A stretch of DNA of 10,898 nucleotides from JABDNZ01 sp050049805 (GTDB lineage: Bacteria; Gemmatimonadota; Gemmatimonadetes; Longimicrobiales; Gaopeijiaceae), in assembly GCA_050049805.1 (NCBI GenBank), contig JASFVN010000134.1:1-10898 (forward strand), given 5' to 3'. Shown piece after piece: positions 1 through 8,674 of this stretch. Numbering within the stretch: the stretch's first letter is position 1; each line of letters opens with the position of its first letter. The notes under the pieces are model-generated. The model did not search any database. It was not told where the DNA came from and worked only from the letters and a program-made list of their open reading frames with translations. Made by a program: the position numbers and the translations under genes.

Positions 1-1
1 C

Positions 2-1738
<1,737 letters not shown>

Positions 1739-1803
1739 AGGAGGCCTCGAAGGGCGTGTTCAGGCATTAGCCCGGTCCGTTCGGGGAGCCCTCCAGGCCT
1801 GCT

Positions 1804-2754
1804 CTACCCCCCCTGGACGGTGACCGTACCGGACGGAAGCTGGTCCAGCAGCGGCAGCATCTCGTAGGGCGCCAGCGGAGCTGCATCGGCTGGGATAACA
1901 GCCTCGAGGATCCGTAGCGGGAACGGCTGGTCTGGACCCACATCCCACTCCATCCAGGGCTCCATGGTGACGAACACCAAGGCCCCGGAGAGGTCCGGGG
2001 GAAAGACAAGGCCCGAGGGGGCTCCCGCCAGGAAGTCCTCTCCCGGGAAGGCGGGAGCTGCCAGGCTTCCACTGTAGGTATTGGCCGAATCTGCCCCGGT
2101 CGGTCCAAGGAACTTTCCTGTAGATATTTCTACCTCTTCCACGACGACCCAACCTTCATACACCCATCCCTCCGGGGCCCCCGGGAGCTCGAGCCCAGGG
2201 CCGACGGGCTCGAGTCCCGTATCTATGAACCAGATGCCGCCCAGCTCGTTCTCCTGATCTGCGTCGGTGGGAGTTTTCAGAACGAAACGGCCGGAGCTTG
2301 AAGTCAGCGACGCATCGAAAGCGATCCAGTGCTCAGTGGTAAGGGTGGCGGTTCCCTGGACCAGGTCTCCCCCCAGAAGGAAGGTGTAGGAGGAATAGGA
2401 GAGGAGAGTGTCGGAGGTCTCCAGGGAGACAGCCACACCGATGACGTCGGCCGGGTCCAGCCTCCCTTGAAGGGGTTCAACCAGCACGGTGTCGGCCACG
2501 GGGTCCACCAACCGTCCGTCCTGGTCAACGTCGAAAAGGGCCAAAGGCGATCCCCATGGTTCGGACAGAGTCCCGGCGATGAGCCAGGCCTGATAGTTCA
2601 AGCCGTCACCCAAGGGCTTCAGCCCCGTGAGAGAGAGCGTGACCAGCGAGCTTCCCTCCGGGCCCGTGGTGTTTGAATCTCCGCCACACCCGAGGGGGAG
2701 ATAGGTAAGCAGGAGGAGGGCGAATCTGAGAGCTTTTCCGGCGCCCCTTCTCAT
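1804..2754 (-). CDS. Exported lipoprotein with two RskA-like (anti-sigma-K-like) repeats
   Basis: The frame is open to 2874, but I choose the ATG at 2752-2754 (316 aa) because it starts with a clear export signal: basic MRRGAGK, a hydrophobic LLLL core, then LPLGC. Cys23 is the probable lipidation site; the lipobox is imperfect, with Pro at -3. The start overlaps the TGA of the upstream peptidase as ATGA, which implies translational coupling. The mature protein has two related segments. Around residues 40-82 the pattern is 'L..L.P.G...YQAWLIAG...SPLALFDVD', and around 188-216 it is 'LPGAPEGWVYEGWVVVEEVEISTGKF'. Both resemble the C-terminal domain of RskA-type anti-sigma factors, which in Gemmatimonadota often occurs in lipoproteins. 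No cytoplasmic sigma-binding part or transmembrane helix is present, so it is not a classical anti-sigma factor. It is probably anchored at the periplasmic or outer face. The function is unknown. Confidence 0.75.
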   Translation of the reverse strand: MRRGAGKALRFALLLLTYLPLGCGGDSNTTGPEGSSLVTLSLTGLKPLGDGLNYQAWLIAGTLSEPWGSPLALFDVDQDGRLVDPVADTVLVEPLQGRLDPADVIGVAVSLETSDTLLSYSSYTFLLGGDLVQGTATLTTEHWIAFDASLTSSSGRFVLKTPTDADQENELGGIWFIDTGLEPVGPGLELPGAPEGWVYEGWVVVEEVEISTGKFLGPTGADSANTYSGSLAAPAFPGEDFLAGAPSGLVFPPDLSGALVFVTMEPWMEWDVGPDQPFPLRILEAVIPADAAPLAPYEMLPLLDQLPSGTVTVQGG

Positions 2755-4136
2755 GATTGCCTTAGACCCTCCAGTTCTTGTACGGTCTGCGGCTTCCTCG
2801 GCCCCAACCGTCGGGCGCCCTCCGACGTGATGAGGTAATCTTCCTCGTTTCGCACGCCGCCGAAGTCCCGCCACTTGTTCAGCTCGTCATAGTCGATGAA
2901 CTCGGCCAATCGGCCCTCAGCCTCCCACAAGTCGATCAGCTGCGGGATGAAGTATATGCCCGGCTCGATGGTGAGGACGAAGCCTGGCTCGAGAGGTCGC
3001 GTCAGGCGGAGAGACTTGAGCCCGAATTGGGTGCTCCTCTCTTCCCCCGCATACCCCACAAAGGATTCTCCCAGGTTCTCCATGTCGTGGACGTCCATCC
3101 CCATCATGTGCCCGATCCCGTGGGGCATCACCATGGCGTGTGCACCCGCTTCCAGGGCCCCCTCCGTGTCTCCCTTCATGATTCCCAGGGCCTTCATCCC
3201 CTCGAAGATCGCCCTGCAGGCAGTGAAGTGCACCTCCCGGTTCGGTACCCCCGGAGCCAGAGCGGCCACGGCTGCATCGTAGGCCGACAACATGATCTCG
3301 TAGACAGACCTCTGTTGTTCCGTGAAAGCGGGGCTTACCGGGAATGTCGTCGTCAGATCGCCGGCATAGCCCGACGGGGTTTGGGCCCCGGTATCCAGAA
3401 GGAAGAGGTCCCCTTCAGAAATGGTGTTCCCATGGAAATGGTTATGGAGAGTCTGGCCGTTGATGGTGGCGATGACAGGGAAGGCCGCCGAGCCCCCAGC
3501 CGCCATGGCGATCCGCTCAACCTCCGCCGAGATCTCCACCTCCCTCATCCCGGGACGTGCCATGCGAATGGCAGCTTCGTGCATGGAGACAGAGGTGGCC
3601 ACGGCTTTCTCGATCTCGGCCACCTCTTCTTCTGATTTGTAGTTCCTCTGGGAGACCACAGCACGGATCAGTTGCTCCGAAGCTTCGGTCTGGGATTCTT
3701 CAGGGGAGATGCCCAGGAGGTCCATGAGCTGGAGTTTTGCCTCGGCACGATATGGAGGGAGAAAGTGGACCGCTCGTCCGGCCTGCACGGCCCTGCCCAA
3801 GATCTCGGCCATAGCACTGCGGGGCTGGGTGTCTGCCACTCCCACCCGTTCAGCCCTTTCGGCGATGGTCGGGAGATCGCCCATCCAGACGATATAGTCG
3901 ATGGTCAGCTCGTCACCAAAAATGGTGGCGCTGCCGGCGTCGACGTCGATGATGGCGCCGAGCTCCGCCTGGTCCAACCCGAAGTAATAGAGGAACGTGC
4001 TGTCCTGTTTGAAGTGGTAGGGGTTGTCGGCATAGTTCATCGGGCTGTCGTGGTTGCCCAGGAAAAGGAGGAGACCTCCTTCGAACTCGGACATGAGGGC
4101 GGCCCGGCGGGCTACGTAGGTATCGCGGGAGAACAT
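2751..4136 (-). CDS. Aminopeptidase P-type M24B metallopeptidase (Xaa-Pro aminopeptidase family)
   Basis: 461 residues, close to E. coli PepP in length. The N-terminal AMP_N-like domain (about 1-140) begins 'MFSRDTYVARRAALM' and contains 'DSTFLYYFGL'. The C-terminal pita-bread M24 domain (about 175-445) has all five dinuclear metal ligands: D248 in LLDTGA, D260 in AGDLTTTF, H343 in HGIGHMMG, E391 in TIEPGIYF and E431 in GVRNEEDYLIT. H339 and the GMDVHD motif are also present. This family removes an N-terminal residue preceding proline from peptides, usually using Mn2+. No signal peptide is visible, so it is probably cytoplasmic. The ATG at 4134-4136 is preceded on the minus strand by a GGAGAG/AGGAA purine stretch. 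The gene lies 81 bp downstream of the CPBP protease gene and overlaps the lipoprotein gene by 4 nt, so co-transcription is likely. The family is sure; substrate preference (proline dipeptidase or aminopeptidase P) is not. Confidence 0.93.
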   Translation of the reverse strand: MFSRDTYVARRAALMSEFEGGLLLFLGNHDSPMNYADNPYHFKQDSTFLYYFGLDQAELGAIIDVDAGSATIFGDELTIDYIVWMGDLPTIAERAERVGVADTQPRSAMAEILGRAVQAGRAVHFLPPYRAEAKLQLMDLLGISPEESQTEASEQLIRAVVSQRNYKSEEEVAEIEKAVATSVSMHEAAIRMARPGMREVEISAEVERIAMAAGGSAAFPVIATINGQTLHNHFHGNTISEGDLFLLDTGAQTPSGYAGDLTTTFPVSPAFTEQQRSVYEIMLSAYDAAVAALAPGVPNREVHFTACRAIFEGMKALGIMKGDTEGALEAGAHAMVMPHGIGHMMGMDVHDMENLGESFVGYAGEERSTQFGLKSLRLTRPLEPGFVLTIEPGIYFIPQLIDLWEAEGRLAEFIDYDELNKWRDFGGVRNEEDYLITSEGARRLGPRKPQTVQELEGLRQS

Positions 4137-4181
4137 GATTCCTGACTCTCCATTTCGGCATCAATGTGAAAAGGACACCGG

Positions 4182-4187
4182 AGTATA
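4182..4187 (-). promoter_or_regulatory. Possible -10 element (TATACT) before the M24 peptidase gene
   Basis: Read on the minus strand, TATACT lies about 45 nt before the peptidase ATG and matches 5 of 6 bases of the sigma-70 -10 consensus. No convincing -35 is found 16-18 nt upstream, since that stretch is GC-rich. It may be an internal promoter within the CPBP-M24-lipoprotein block, or chance. Confidence 0.25.
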
Positions 4188-4217
4188 GCCTACACGGCCC
4201 CGAGGCCGCGAGGGATT

Positions 4218-7200
4218 TCAAAGAGCCTTCGTCCAACGAGTGGTTCCCATGGCTACCGCAAACGCCCCCATGGCCGCTCCAACCCAGCTTCCTGGGAAGG
4301 GGTTTCTCATGGCGGTCTCCAACAGCCCAAGGAGCACCGGAACGGCGGCCGCCCCGGGCAGAATGGCCCAGCCCAGTCTTCGGCAAAGGACCCAGAAAAG
4401 CCCGATTCCAAGGGAGATGGCAGCGCCGGTACCTATCCAGAAATACCAACCGGTTCCGGGGGGGTTGGACGCCAGGGTCAACCCCACAAGAAGAGTGAGA
4501 GGTGCGCCGGCCCACGCCCAGCGGGTTTCCCCGAGTGCCTTCAATGCCCCGAGGAGAAGGAGCAGAACCGACGTCAGGGTCACATACTGGATGAGCGCTC
4601 CCAGTGCGACAGACATCCAGGAAAGGTAGGCGACGGCTCCCGAGTAGTCGGGCCATCCCGGGGGCCCTTCAGGGCCAAGGCGGAAGAGGAGGCTCGAGGC
4701 TCCCACCAGGATCATTCCCACAGCCAGTCCTACCATACCCGATCCGGACAGTTTTCTGGCATTTCCTTGGATCCACGTATGCCCGAGGCTGGCCATGAGG
4801 CCCACGCTCAGCCCCATCAGAAGGGATCCGAGGCCGATACCCAGAACCACCATGGCGGCCTGGTTTCCGAACGAGAGCTGTGTCGTGAAGATTCCGATGG
4901 TGCCCGGCCACTCATTGATCCCGCTGGCGAGGAACGCCACGGCCACGGTGAGAGACACGACCCGGAAGGGATCGGTGAGGAGGGATCCCCTGGCCCACTT
5001 CACGATGGCCAGGACCAGAGCGCCCACCGCCAGAAGGCCCATGATCCCCGCTGCCACGAGGGGAGGTAGCTGACGTCTGCTGCTCTCGGCCTGCCATTCC
5101 CGCCCCCACTCTTCCGGGACGTGGACGAATCGTCCCACTCCCACTACCTCGTCACCTGCAATACGAACCCTGACTCTTCCTTCTCCTTCCGCCAATGGGT
5201 AGCCCTCGGCGTCAGAGAAGATGAATGTCCAGTCGGTCCGATTCGGTCGGGCCGTTTCATCGGCGGAGACTTCACGAAGGGTGCCGGGATTCAGCCCCAG
5301 TTGGGAGTTGGCCGCCTCCAGGGCAAGGGCCCGGGCGTCATCTTCCGACATTGTGGCGCCCGCTCTCTCCTCCGGGTGCTCGTGGATGATGCGGGGCGAT
5401 GAGCCGGTCTCGTGGAAAGCCACCGTGTACGTTTCCGCTCGCTCTTCCGGGGGAAGGCCGAATCCCAGGAAACGTACCCTCCACCCAGGAGAGTTCAGGA
5501 AAGTCCCTACGGTTGCTCGGTATTCCTCCTCAGACCCCTTCTCCCACACGAACCGATGAGAAGAAGGCCTCTCGGCCGAGACGGAGAAGAGGGGGGTCCA
5601 TTCGGGCCCGAGCCTTATCCCCCTCGCTTCCAGGGCCTCCACCGCTTCGGCGCCTGCCTGAGCCCTGGTGAGAGTGAGTTGGGGAGAGTCGACGGTGTCA
5701 AGCCCGGACATCCAGGAGGCGAGGCCGGCAATCCCCAGGAACGCCAGAAGCCCTTTGGCCGTCGGGGATAGAATTCGGTCACCGAATCCGATCGCGTCTC
5801 CCTGACCAGGCTCCTCCCCAAGGCCGGCGGCCGAGGGCCTGAGAGTTTCCGCCTGGTCTGATCCGGGGACCCTGTGGTCCTCGGCCCCTGCCCCGTCTTC
5901 CTCCGGCGGCGCCGCCTTGCGAGGGACCCAACTTCTGTTGAGGGCCCACTCCGGTGCAAAGGGCACACCACCCTGCCTCAGCCGGGCCATCAGGACCAAC
6001 CCCAGAGGAAGGAGCCCTGCGACGATGACAAACGACCTGTCCAGCCAGATTCCACTGACCTCGGCGGCGAAGAGGGGAAGAGAGAAAAGGACCAGGTCGT
6101 AGAGGTAGTGGGCGATGATGGTGGGTACCAACCCGAAGAACACACAGGAGATCCCCCAGGCGAGATAGGTAGGGGAAATCTCCACGATCCGGGCGTAAGC
6201 CGGTTGCTGAGGGTAATTGGCGTGGCTCGCCCCAAAAACCAGAGCCTGGAGTATGACGGCTCCCCAGATCCAAAGCCAGGGTCTCCCGTATCGTCGTCCT
6301 ATGATTGCAGCCGCACCTATGGGAATTGCCCTGAAGACCGTCTCCTCGGACAGTGCGGCGAAGAGGGAGGTGCTCACCGCGGTCAGCCAGGGGAACCGTG
6401 TGGCCAGGAGGTCTGGCTCCACCAGAGCGCTGGCGGGGCTCCACCAGCCCAGCAGGCCGGTGGTGACGAGATAGAAGGCCACCACAAAACCCAGCTCGAC
6501 TCCGACCACCAGGTAGGGGGCGGCCGTCCGGCCCAGCGCCTGGGCGGAGTTGGCTACTCCGGACTTCCAGAACTTCCAGAGCTGGATCTCCTCCGGAAAG
6601 CCGATTCGGATGAGGCCTTCTCCGGTCATAAAGAGAAGAGCCAGGAAAATCGTGCCCCCGCCGAAGGTAAGTGCTGCCATCAGCACCACATTGGCAATGT
6701 GAACCTGGGAAGGGATGGCCGTGTTGTACTCCATCCAGGAAAGGGGGAGGGTGTTGATGGCCCCCAGGGCCATGAGCCCGGCCACGACAGCGCCCCAAAT
6801 CAGAGGCGCTCTCCACTCGATCCAGCGCTTTTTCAGGAGATGGAGGGTGCCTGCCCCACCTCCGAGGATAAGAAAGAAAACCAGGAAGACTATGGTGCCG
6901 GCCAGGGAGAGGCTTTCATTGGCGTTCCGGGTCTCCTGGTACCTCCTGAGAAAGGCTTCCGGCACATGGAAGAAGGAGGTCACTTCCACCAGTTGGTCGC
7001 CGGCCATTCTCAGGCGCAGCCGAATCCTCGCTTCCCCTGGGAGCAGGTCGACGCGCTCGAAGACGAAGGTGTGGTCCAAACGGCCGCCAGGCTGCTCCTC
7101 CTGGGAAGATTCCAGGGGCCGGTAGCGAGTCGGGTCCATGCCCCAATCCGCAGATGCCTCCTGGACAGCTCTCGCCTGAGCCTGATCCGGCTCCAGGTTC

Positions 7201-7619
7201 GTGCCGGGCGTCCCCTCGGAAAGGATCAGGCGGAAACCGTGGCGGATGCCCTGGGGTGTGAACCTGACCTCGGCTTCCTCCACCGTCTCCTCGGCAAAGT
7301 GCCGAACCCGCCAGGCGTAGAGGGTGATGGAGCCATCGCTCACCAGGCGGTTGAGTTCCTCCAAGCCCCCTCCCTCCAACTCCATATAGGTCTGGAATGC
7401 CGGGTCCAGGTGCCCAAAAGACGCCGCCTGCCGGAACTCGGCCGGATCCCACTCGTGCTCCTCCACCAGAGCCCGGGCTTGCTCCAGAGCACCTTCTCGG
7501 TCCATCTCGATATTCACGGAGAGAAGGGGGAAGGCCGAAGGGAAGAGCCTGACCGCCAGGATCGCTCCAGCGGTGCCGAGTATGGCCAGGGATATCCAGA
7601 AGGCGGGTTTTCGAGTCAT
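4218..7619 (-). CDS. Giant CPBP-family intramembrane metalloprotease, tandemly duplicated, second half degenerate
   Basis: 1133 residues, about four times a usual CPBP (Abi) protein. First half: an N-terminal hydrophobic segment (8-25), an extracytoplasmic region about 36-235 with two PepSY-like helix-sheet segments (the second ending 'TFVFE...VEVTSFFHVPEAF'), then a multi-pass domain (about 238-545). The membrane domain holds the full CPBP motifs: EETVFR (E425, E426, R430), FGASH (F462, H466) and HYLYD (H504, D508). Such proteases cleave prenylated CAAX proteins in eukaryotes; bacterial substrates are mostly unknown. A charged linker (about 551-615) leads to the second half, with the same order: a hydrophobic segment 622-640, PepSY-like modules about 645-840 (ending 'FIFSD...VGVGRFVHVPEEW') and multiple transmembrane segments 853-1127. 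In that half EE/R and both His positions are replaced, so it looks catalytically dead. The ATG at 7617-7619 has only a weak GGA upstream. Protease half: high confidence; substrate unknown. Confidence 0.88.
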   Translation of the reverse strand: MTRKPAFWISLAILGTAGAILAVRLFPSAFPLLSVNIEMDREGALEQARALVEEHEWDPAEFRQAASFGHLDPAFQTYMELEGGGLEELNRLVSDGSITLYAWRVRHFAEETVEEAEVRFTPQGIRHGFRLILSEGTPGTNLEPDQAQARAVQEASADWGMDPTRYRPLESSQEEQPGGRLDHTFVFERVDLLPGEARIRLRLRMAGDQLVEVTSFFHVPEAFLRRYQETRNANESLSLAGTIVFLVFFLILGGGAGTLHLLKKRWIEWRAPLIWGAVVAGLMALGAINTLPLSWMEYNTAIPSQVHIANVVLMAALTFGGGTIFLALLFMTGEGLIRIGFPEEIQLWKFWKSGVANSAQALGRTAAPYLVVGVELGFVVAFYLVTTGLLGWWSPASALVEPDLLATRFPWLTAVSTSLFAALSEETVFRAIPIGAAAIIGRRYGRPWLWIWGAVILQALVFGASHANYPQQPAYARIVEISPTYLAWGISCVFFGLVPTIIAHYLYDLVLFSLPLFAAEVSGIWLDRSFVIVAGLLPLGLVLMARLRQGGVPFAPEWALNRSWVPRKAAPPEEDGAGAEDHRVPGSDQAETLRPSAAGLGEEPGQGDAIGFGDRILSPTAKGLLAFLGIAGLASWMSGLDTVDSPQLTLTRAQAGAEAVEALEARGIRLGPEWTPLFSVSAERPSSHRFVWEKGSEEEYRATVGTFLNSPGWRVRFLGFGLPPEERAETYTVAFHETGSSPRIIHEHPEERAGATMSEDDARALALEAANSQLGLNPGTLREVSADETARPNRTDWTFIFSDAEGYPLAEGEGRVRVRIAGDEVVGVGRFVHVPEEWGREWQAESSRRQLPPLVAAGIMGLLAVGALVLAIVKWARGSLLTDPFRVVSLTVAVAFLASGINEWPGTIGIFTTQLSFGNQAAMVVLGIGLGSLLMGLSVGLMASLGHTWIQGNARKLSGSGMVGLAVGMILVGASSLLFRLGPEGPPGWPDYSGAVAYLSWMSVALGALIQYVTLTSVLLLLLGALKALGETRWAWAGAPLTLLVGLTLASNPPGTGWYFWIGTGAAISLGIGLFWVLCRRLGWAILPGAAAVPVLLGLLETAMRNPFPGSWVGAAMGAFAVAMGTTRWTKAL

Positions 7620-7744
7620 CGGATCCGTTCCCGATCGTCAGTGTTCGCGTGTCCCCAACCCAGCCTAGCGCCCGGGGCCTGAAAGGCGCAATCGAACTGG
7701 CCGGCGGGGCATCAGGCAGGCAAGGGCGAAAGTGGTATGGACCT

Positions 7745-7773
7745 TTCCGAAAGTGGGAAAAACCCATTATAAT
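7745..7773 (+). promoter_or_regulatory. Sigma-70-like promoter of the redoxin gene, with an inverted repeat in the spacer
   Basis: A perfect TATAAT lies at 7768-7773, with TTCCGA (3 of 6 matches to TTGACA) at 7745-7750 and a 17-nt spacer. Transcription would begin near 7780, leaving a leader of about 68 nt. The spacer contains the inverted repeat TGGGAAAAACCCA (7754-7766), which could be an operator half-site pair, but its arms are only 4 bp. Confidence 0.55.
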
Positions 7774-7838
7774 CAGAATTCACATAGCAGGAGCGGGTTC
7801 GGCCCGACCGTGTCGCCGGTGCCCAAAACCGTATTGAT

Positions 7839-7844
7839 GGAGGA
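7839..7844 (+). promoter_or_regulatory. Shine-Dalgarno GGAGGA of the redoxin gene
   Basis: GGAGGA lies 3 nt before the ATG at 7848-7850. It fixes the redoxin start and also matches the onset of its signal peptide. Confidence 0.8.
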
Positions 7845-7847
7845 TTC

Positions 7848-8477
7848 ATGAAGAAGGTGCTGCTCGCATTGGTGTGTTCGGTGACGGCTCTTGCTTTCCT
7901 TCTGCCGGCTCCCGGCAACCTGGCTGCTCAGGAAGACGGGACCGAAATCGGAGGGACGGTCCCGGACTTTTCACTGCCGGATACCTACGGGAAGGACCAC
8001 TCCATTTCCGATTATCGCGGCCAGTATGTGGTATTGGAGTGGTTGAACTACGGCTGCCCCTCGGTGAAGAAACACTACAACGCCGGCAACATGCAAATGC
8101 TGCAGGAGAAGTACACCGAGGAGGGTGTGGTATGGCTGGCTATCGTTTCCTCCGCCCCCGGGAAGCAAGGGTACTACGAGCCCGACGAGATGAATCAGGT
8201 CTCGGCCGAGCAGGGAAGCAAGGCCTCCGCGGTCCTCCTGGATCCGGCCGGGGAGGTGAGCCGTTTGTACCATGCTCAGGTGACACCTCACATGATGGTC
8301 ATCAACCCTGAAGGCGCCCTCATCTACAATGGGGCTATTGACGACAAGCCCGGTACGCGAGCCTCCACTCTGGAGGGAGCACACAACTACGTGGCTGCCG
8401 CTCTGGATGAGTCCATGGCTGGGGGGGAGGTCTCTGTGGCCCTGACCCGCCCCTATGGCTGAGGAATCAAATACTAG
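7848..8477 (+). CDS. Exported redoxin (AhpC/TSA-like), candidate C-terminal selenoprotein (Sec at TGA 8460-8462)
   Basis: Standard translation gives 204 aa ending TRPYG at TGA 8460-8462. I extend to TAG 8475-8477, with TGA read as selenocysteine (209 aa, Sec205, tail GIKY). A signal peptide covers about 1-27 (MKKVLLAL...LAAQ), so the enzyme is periplasmic. The thioredoxin fold follows: 'VPDFSLPDTYGK', strand 'YVVLEWLNYGCPSVKKHY' with reactive C70, 'VVWLAIVSSAPGKQGY', cis-Pro P147 in VTPHMMVINPEG, then 'GAIDDKP' and 'NYVAAALDE'. C70 is the only cysteine in the predicted mature part: the active site is CPSV, not CXXC. From memory, family members have CPFV here and end PYGCSVKY, so the TGA sits at that second conserved cysteine and the tail keeps I-K-Y. 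A SECIS-like hairpin follows. The likely role is thiol peroxidase or disulfide chemistry with C70 and U205 as partners (inference). Alternatives: nonsense loss of the last residues, or a TGC sequencing error. Redoxin: near certain. Sec: about 0.75. Confidence 0.85.
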
Positions 8478-8492
8478 GACTGAGTTCAGTCC
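8477..8492 (+). promoter_or_regulatory. Candidate bacterial SECIS hairpin
   Basis: GGACTGAGTTCAGTCC folds into a perfect 6-bp stem (8477-8482 with 8487-8492) and an AGTT loop; an A-T closing pair could extend the stem to 7 bp. The loop begins 20 nt after the TGA at 8460-8462, and G8484 is within its first two bases. Published descriptions of bacterial SECIS elements require a loop about 16-37 nt from UGA and a G in the first two loop positions, and both hold. There is no T-run after it, so it is not the terminator. A fortuitous hairpin remains possible. Confidence 0.65.
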
Positions 8493-8502
8493 ATGGAGAG
8501 GA

Positions 8503-8535
8503 CCCCGGGAGGCATCTGAAGCTTCCCGGGGTTTT
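8503..8535 (+). terminator. Rho-independent terminator after the redoxin gene
   Basis: CCCCGGGA (8503-8510) pairs with TCCCGGGG (8524-8531). The stem continues through a G-T wobble and two further pairs to about 11 bp around an ATCTGAA loop, followed by TTTTCTG (8532-8538). It begins 10 nt after the SECIS-like hairpin and should end redoxin transcription before the next gene. Confidence 0.85.
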
Positions 8536-8674
8536 CTGCGTTTGGGCCGATGGGACCCGGTCGGTAGATCCTGGTGGAGAAGGATCACCTGGCCGGTTCA
8601 AGGGTCTTTGCATATCCTGTGTGGTGTCGGGGAGGTTTTCGGCTGGCCCCGCACCTCCTTGAATGGACGAGCCT

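Larger units (their letters stand above)
7620..7847. other. Divergent intergenic region between the CPBP gene (-) and redoxin gene (+)
   Basis: The 228 bp carry the 5' leaders of both genes. The right part is notably AT-richer (7758-7790) than its surroundings and contains the redoxin promoter. On the CPBP side I found only poor sigma-70 matches (TTGCGC, 18 nt, TAGGCT on the minus strand near 7664-7693), so I do not call a promoter there. No small ORF with an RBS is evident. Confidence 0.6.

Noticed and set aside
1792..1817. TCCAGG...CCTGGA inverted repeat at the convergent gene ends
   Set aside because: Six base pairs around a 14-nt loop with no T-run; it overlaps the lipoprotein stop and is likely chance in GC-rich sequence.
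2755..2874. A 40-codon upstream extension of the lipoprotein frame
   Set aside because: It would bury the signal peptide behind 40 basic residues and extend deep into the peptidase gene. The ATG in the ATGA overlap gives an exact export signal.
2778..3635. 285-codon plus-strand open frame
   Set aside because: Antisense to the M24 peptidase, whose five metal ligands are intact; no domain or signal is seen in the antisense product.
4195..4208. CGGCC-CCGA-GGCCG hairpin after the CPBP gene (minus strand) as a terminator
   Set aside because: It has only 5 bp of stem and no T-run on the minus strand, so it is unlikely to separate the CPBP gene from the peptidase gene.
5874..7682. 602-codon open frame on the plus strand
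   Set aside because: It lies wholly antisense to the CPBP protease, which has clear motifs and membrane segments. The antisense product is low-complexity, rich in Gly, Pro, Gln and His, with no recognisable domain and no RBS support. It is a GC-rich codon-position artefact.
8663..8674. Upstream ATG for the CotH-like gene (four extra residues)
   Set aside because: CACCTCCTTGA upstream is the wrong polarity for a Shine-Dalgarno, while the ATG at 8675 has GGACGAG before it and starts the signal peptide directly.
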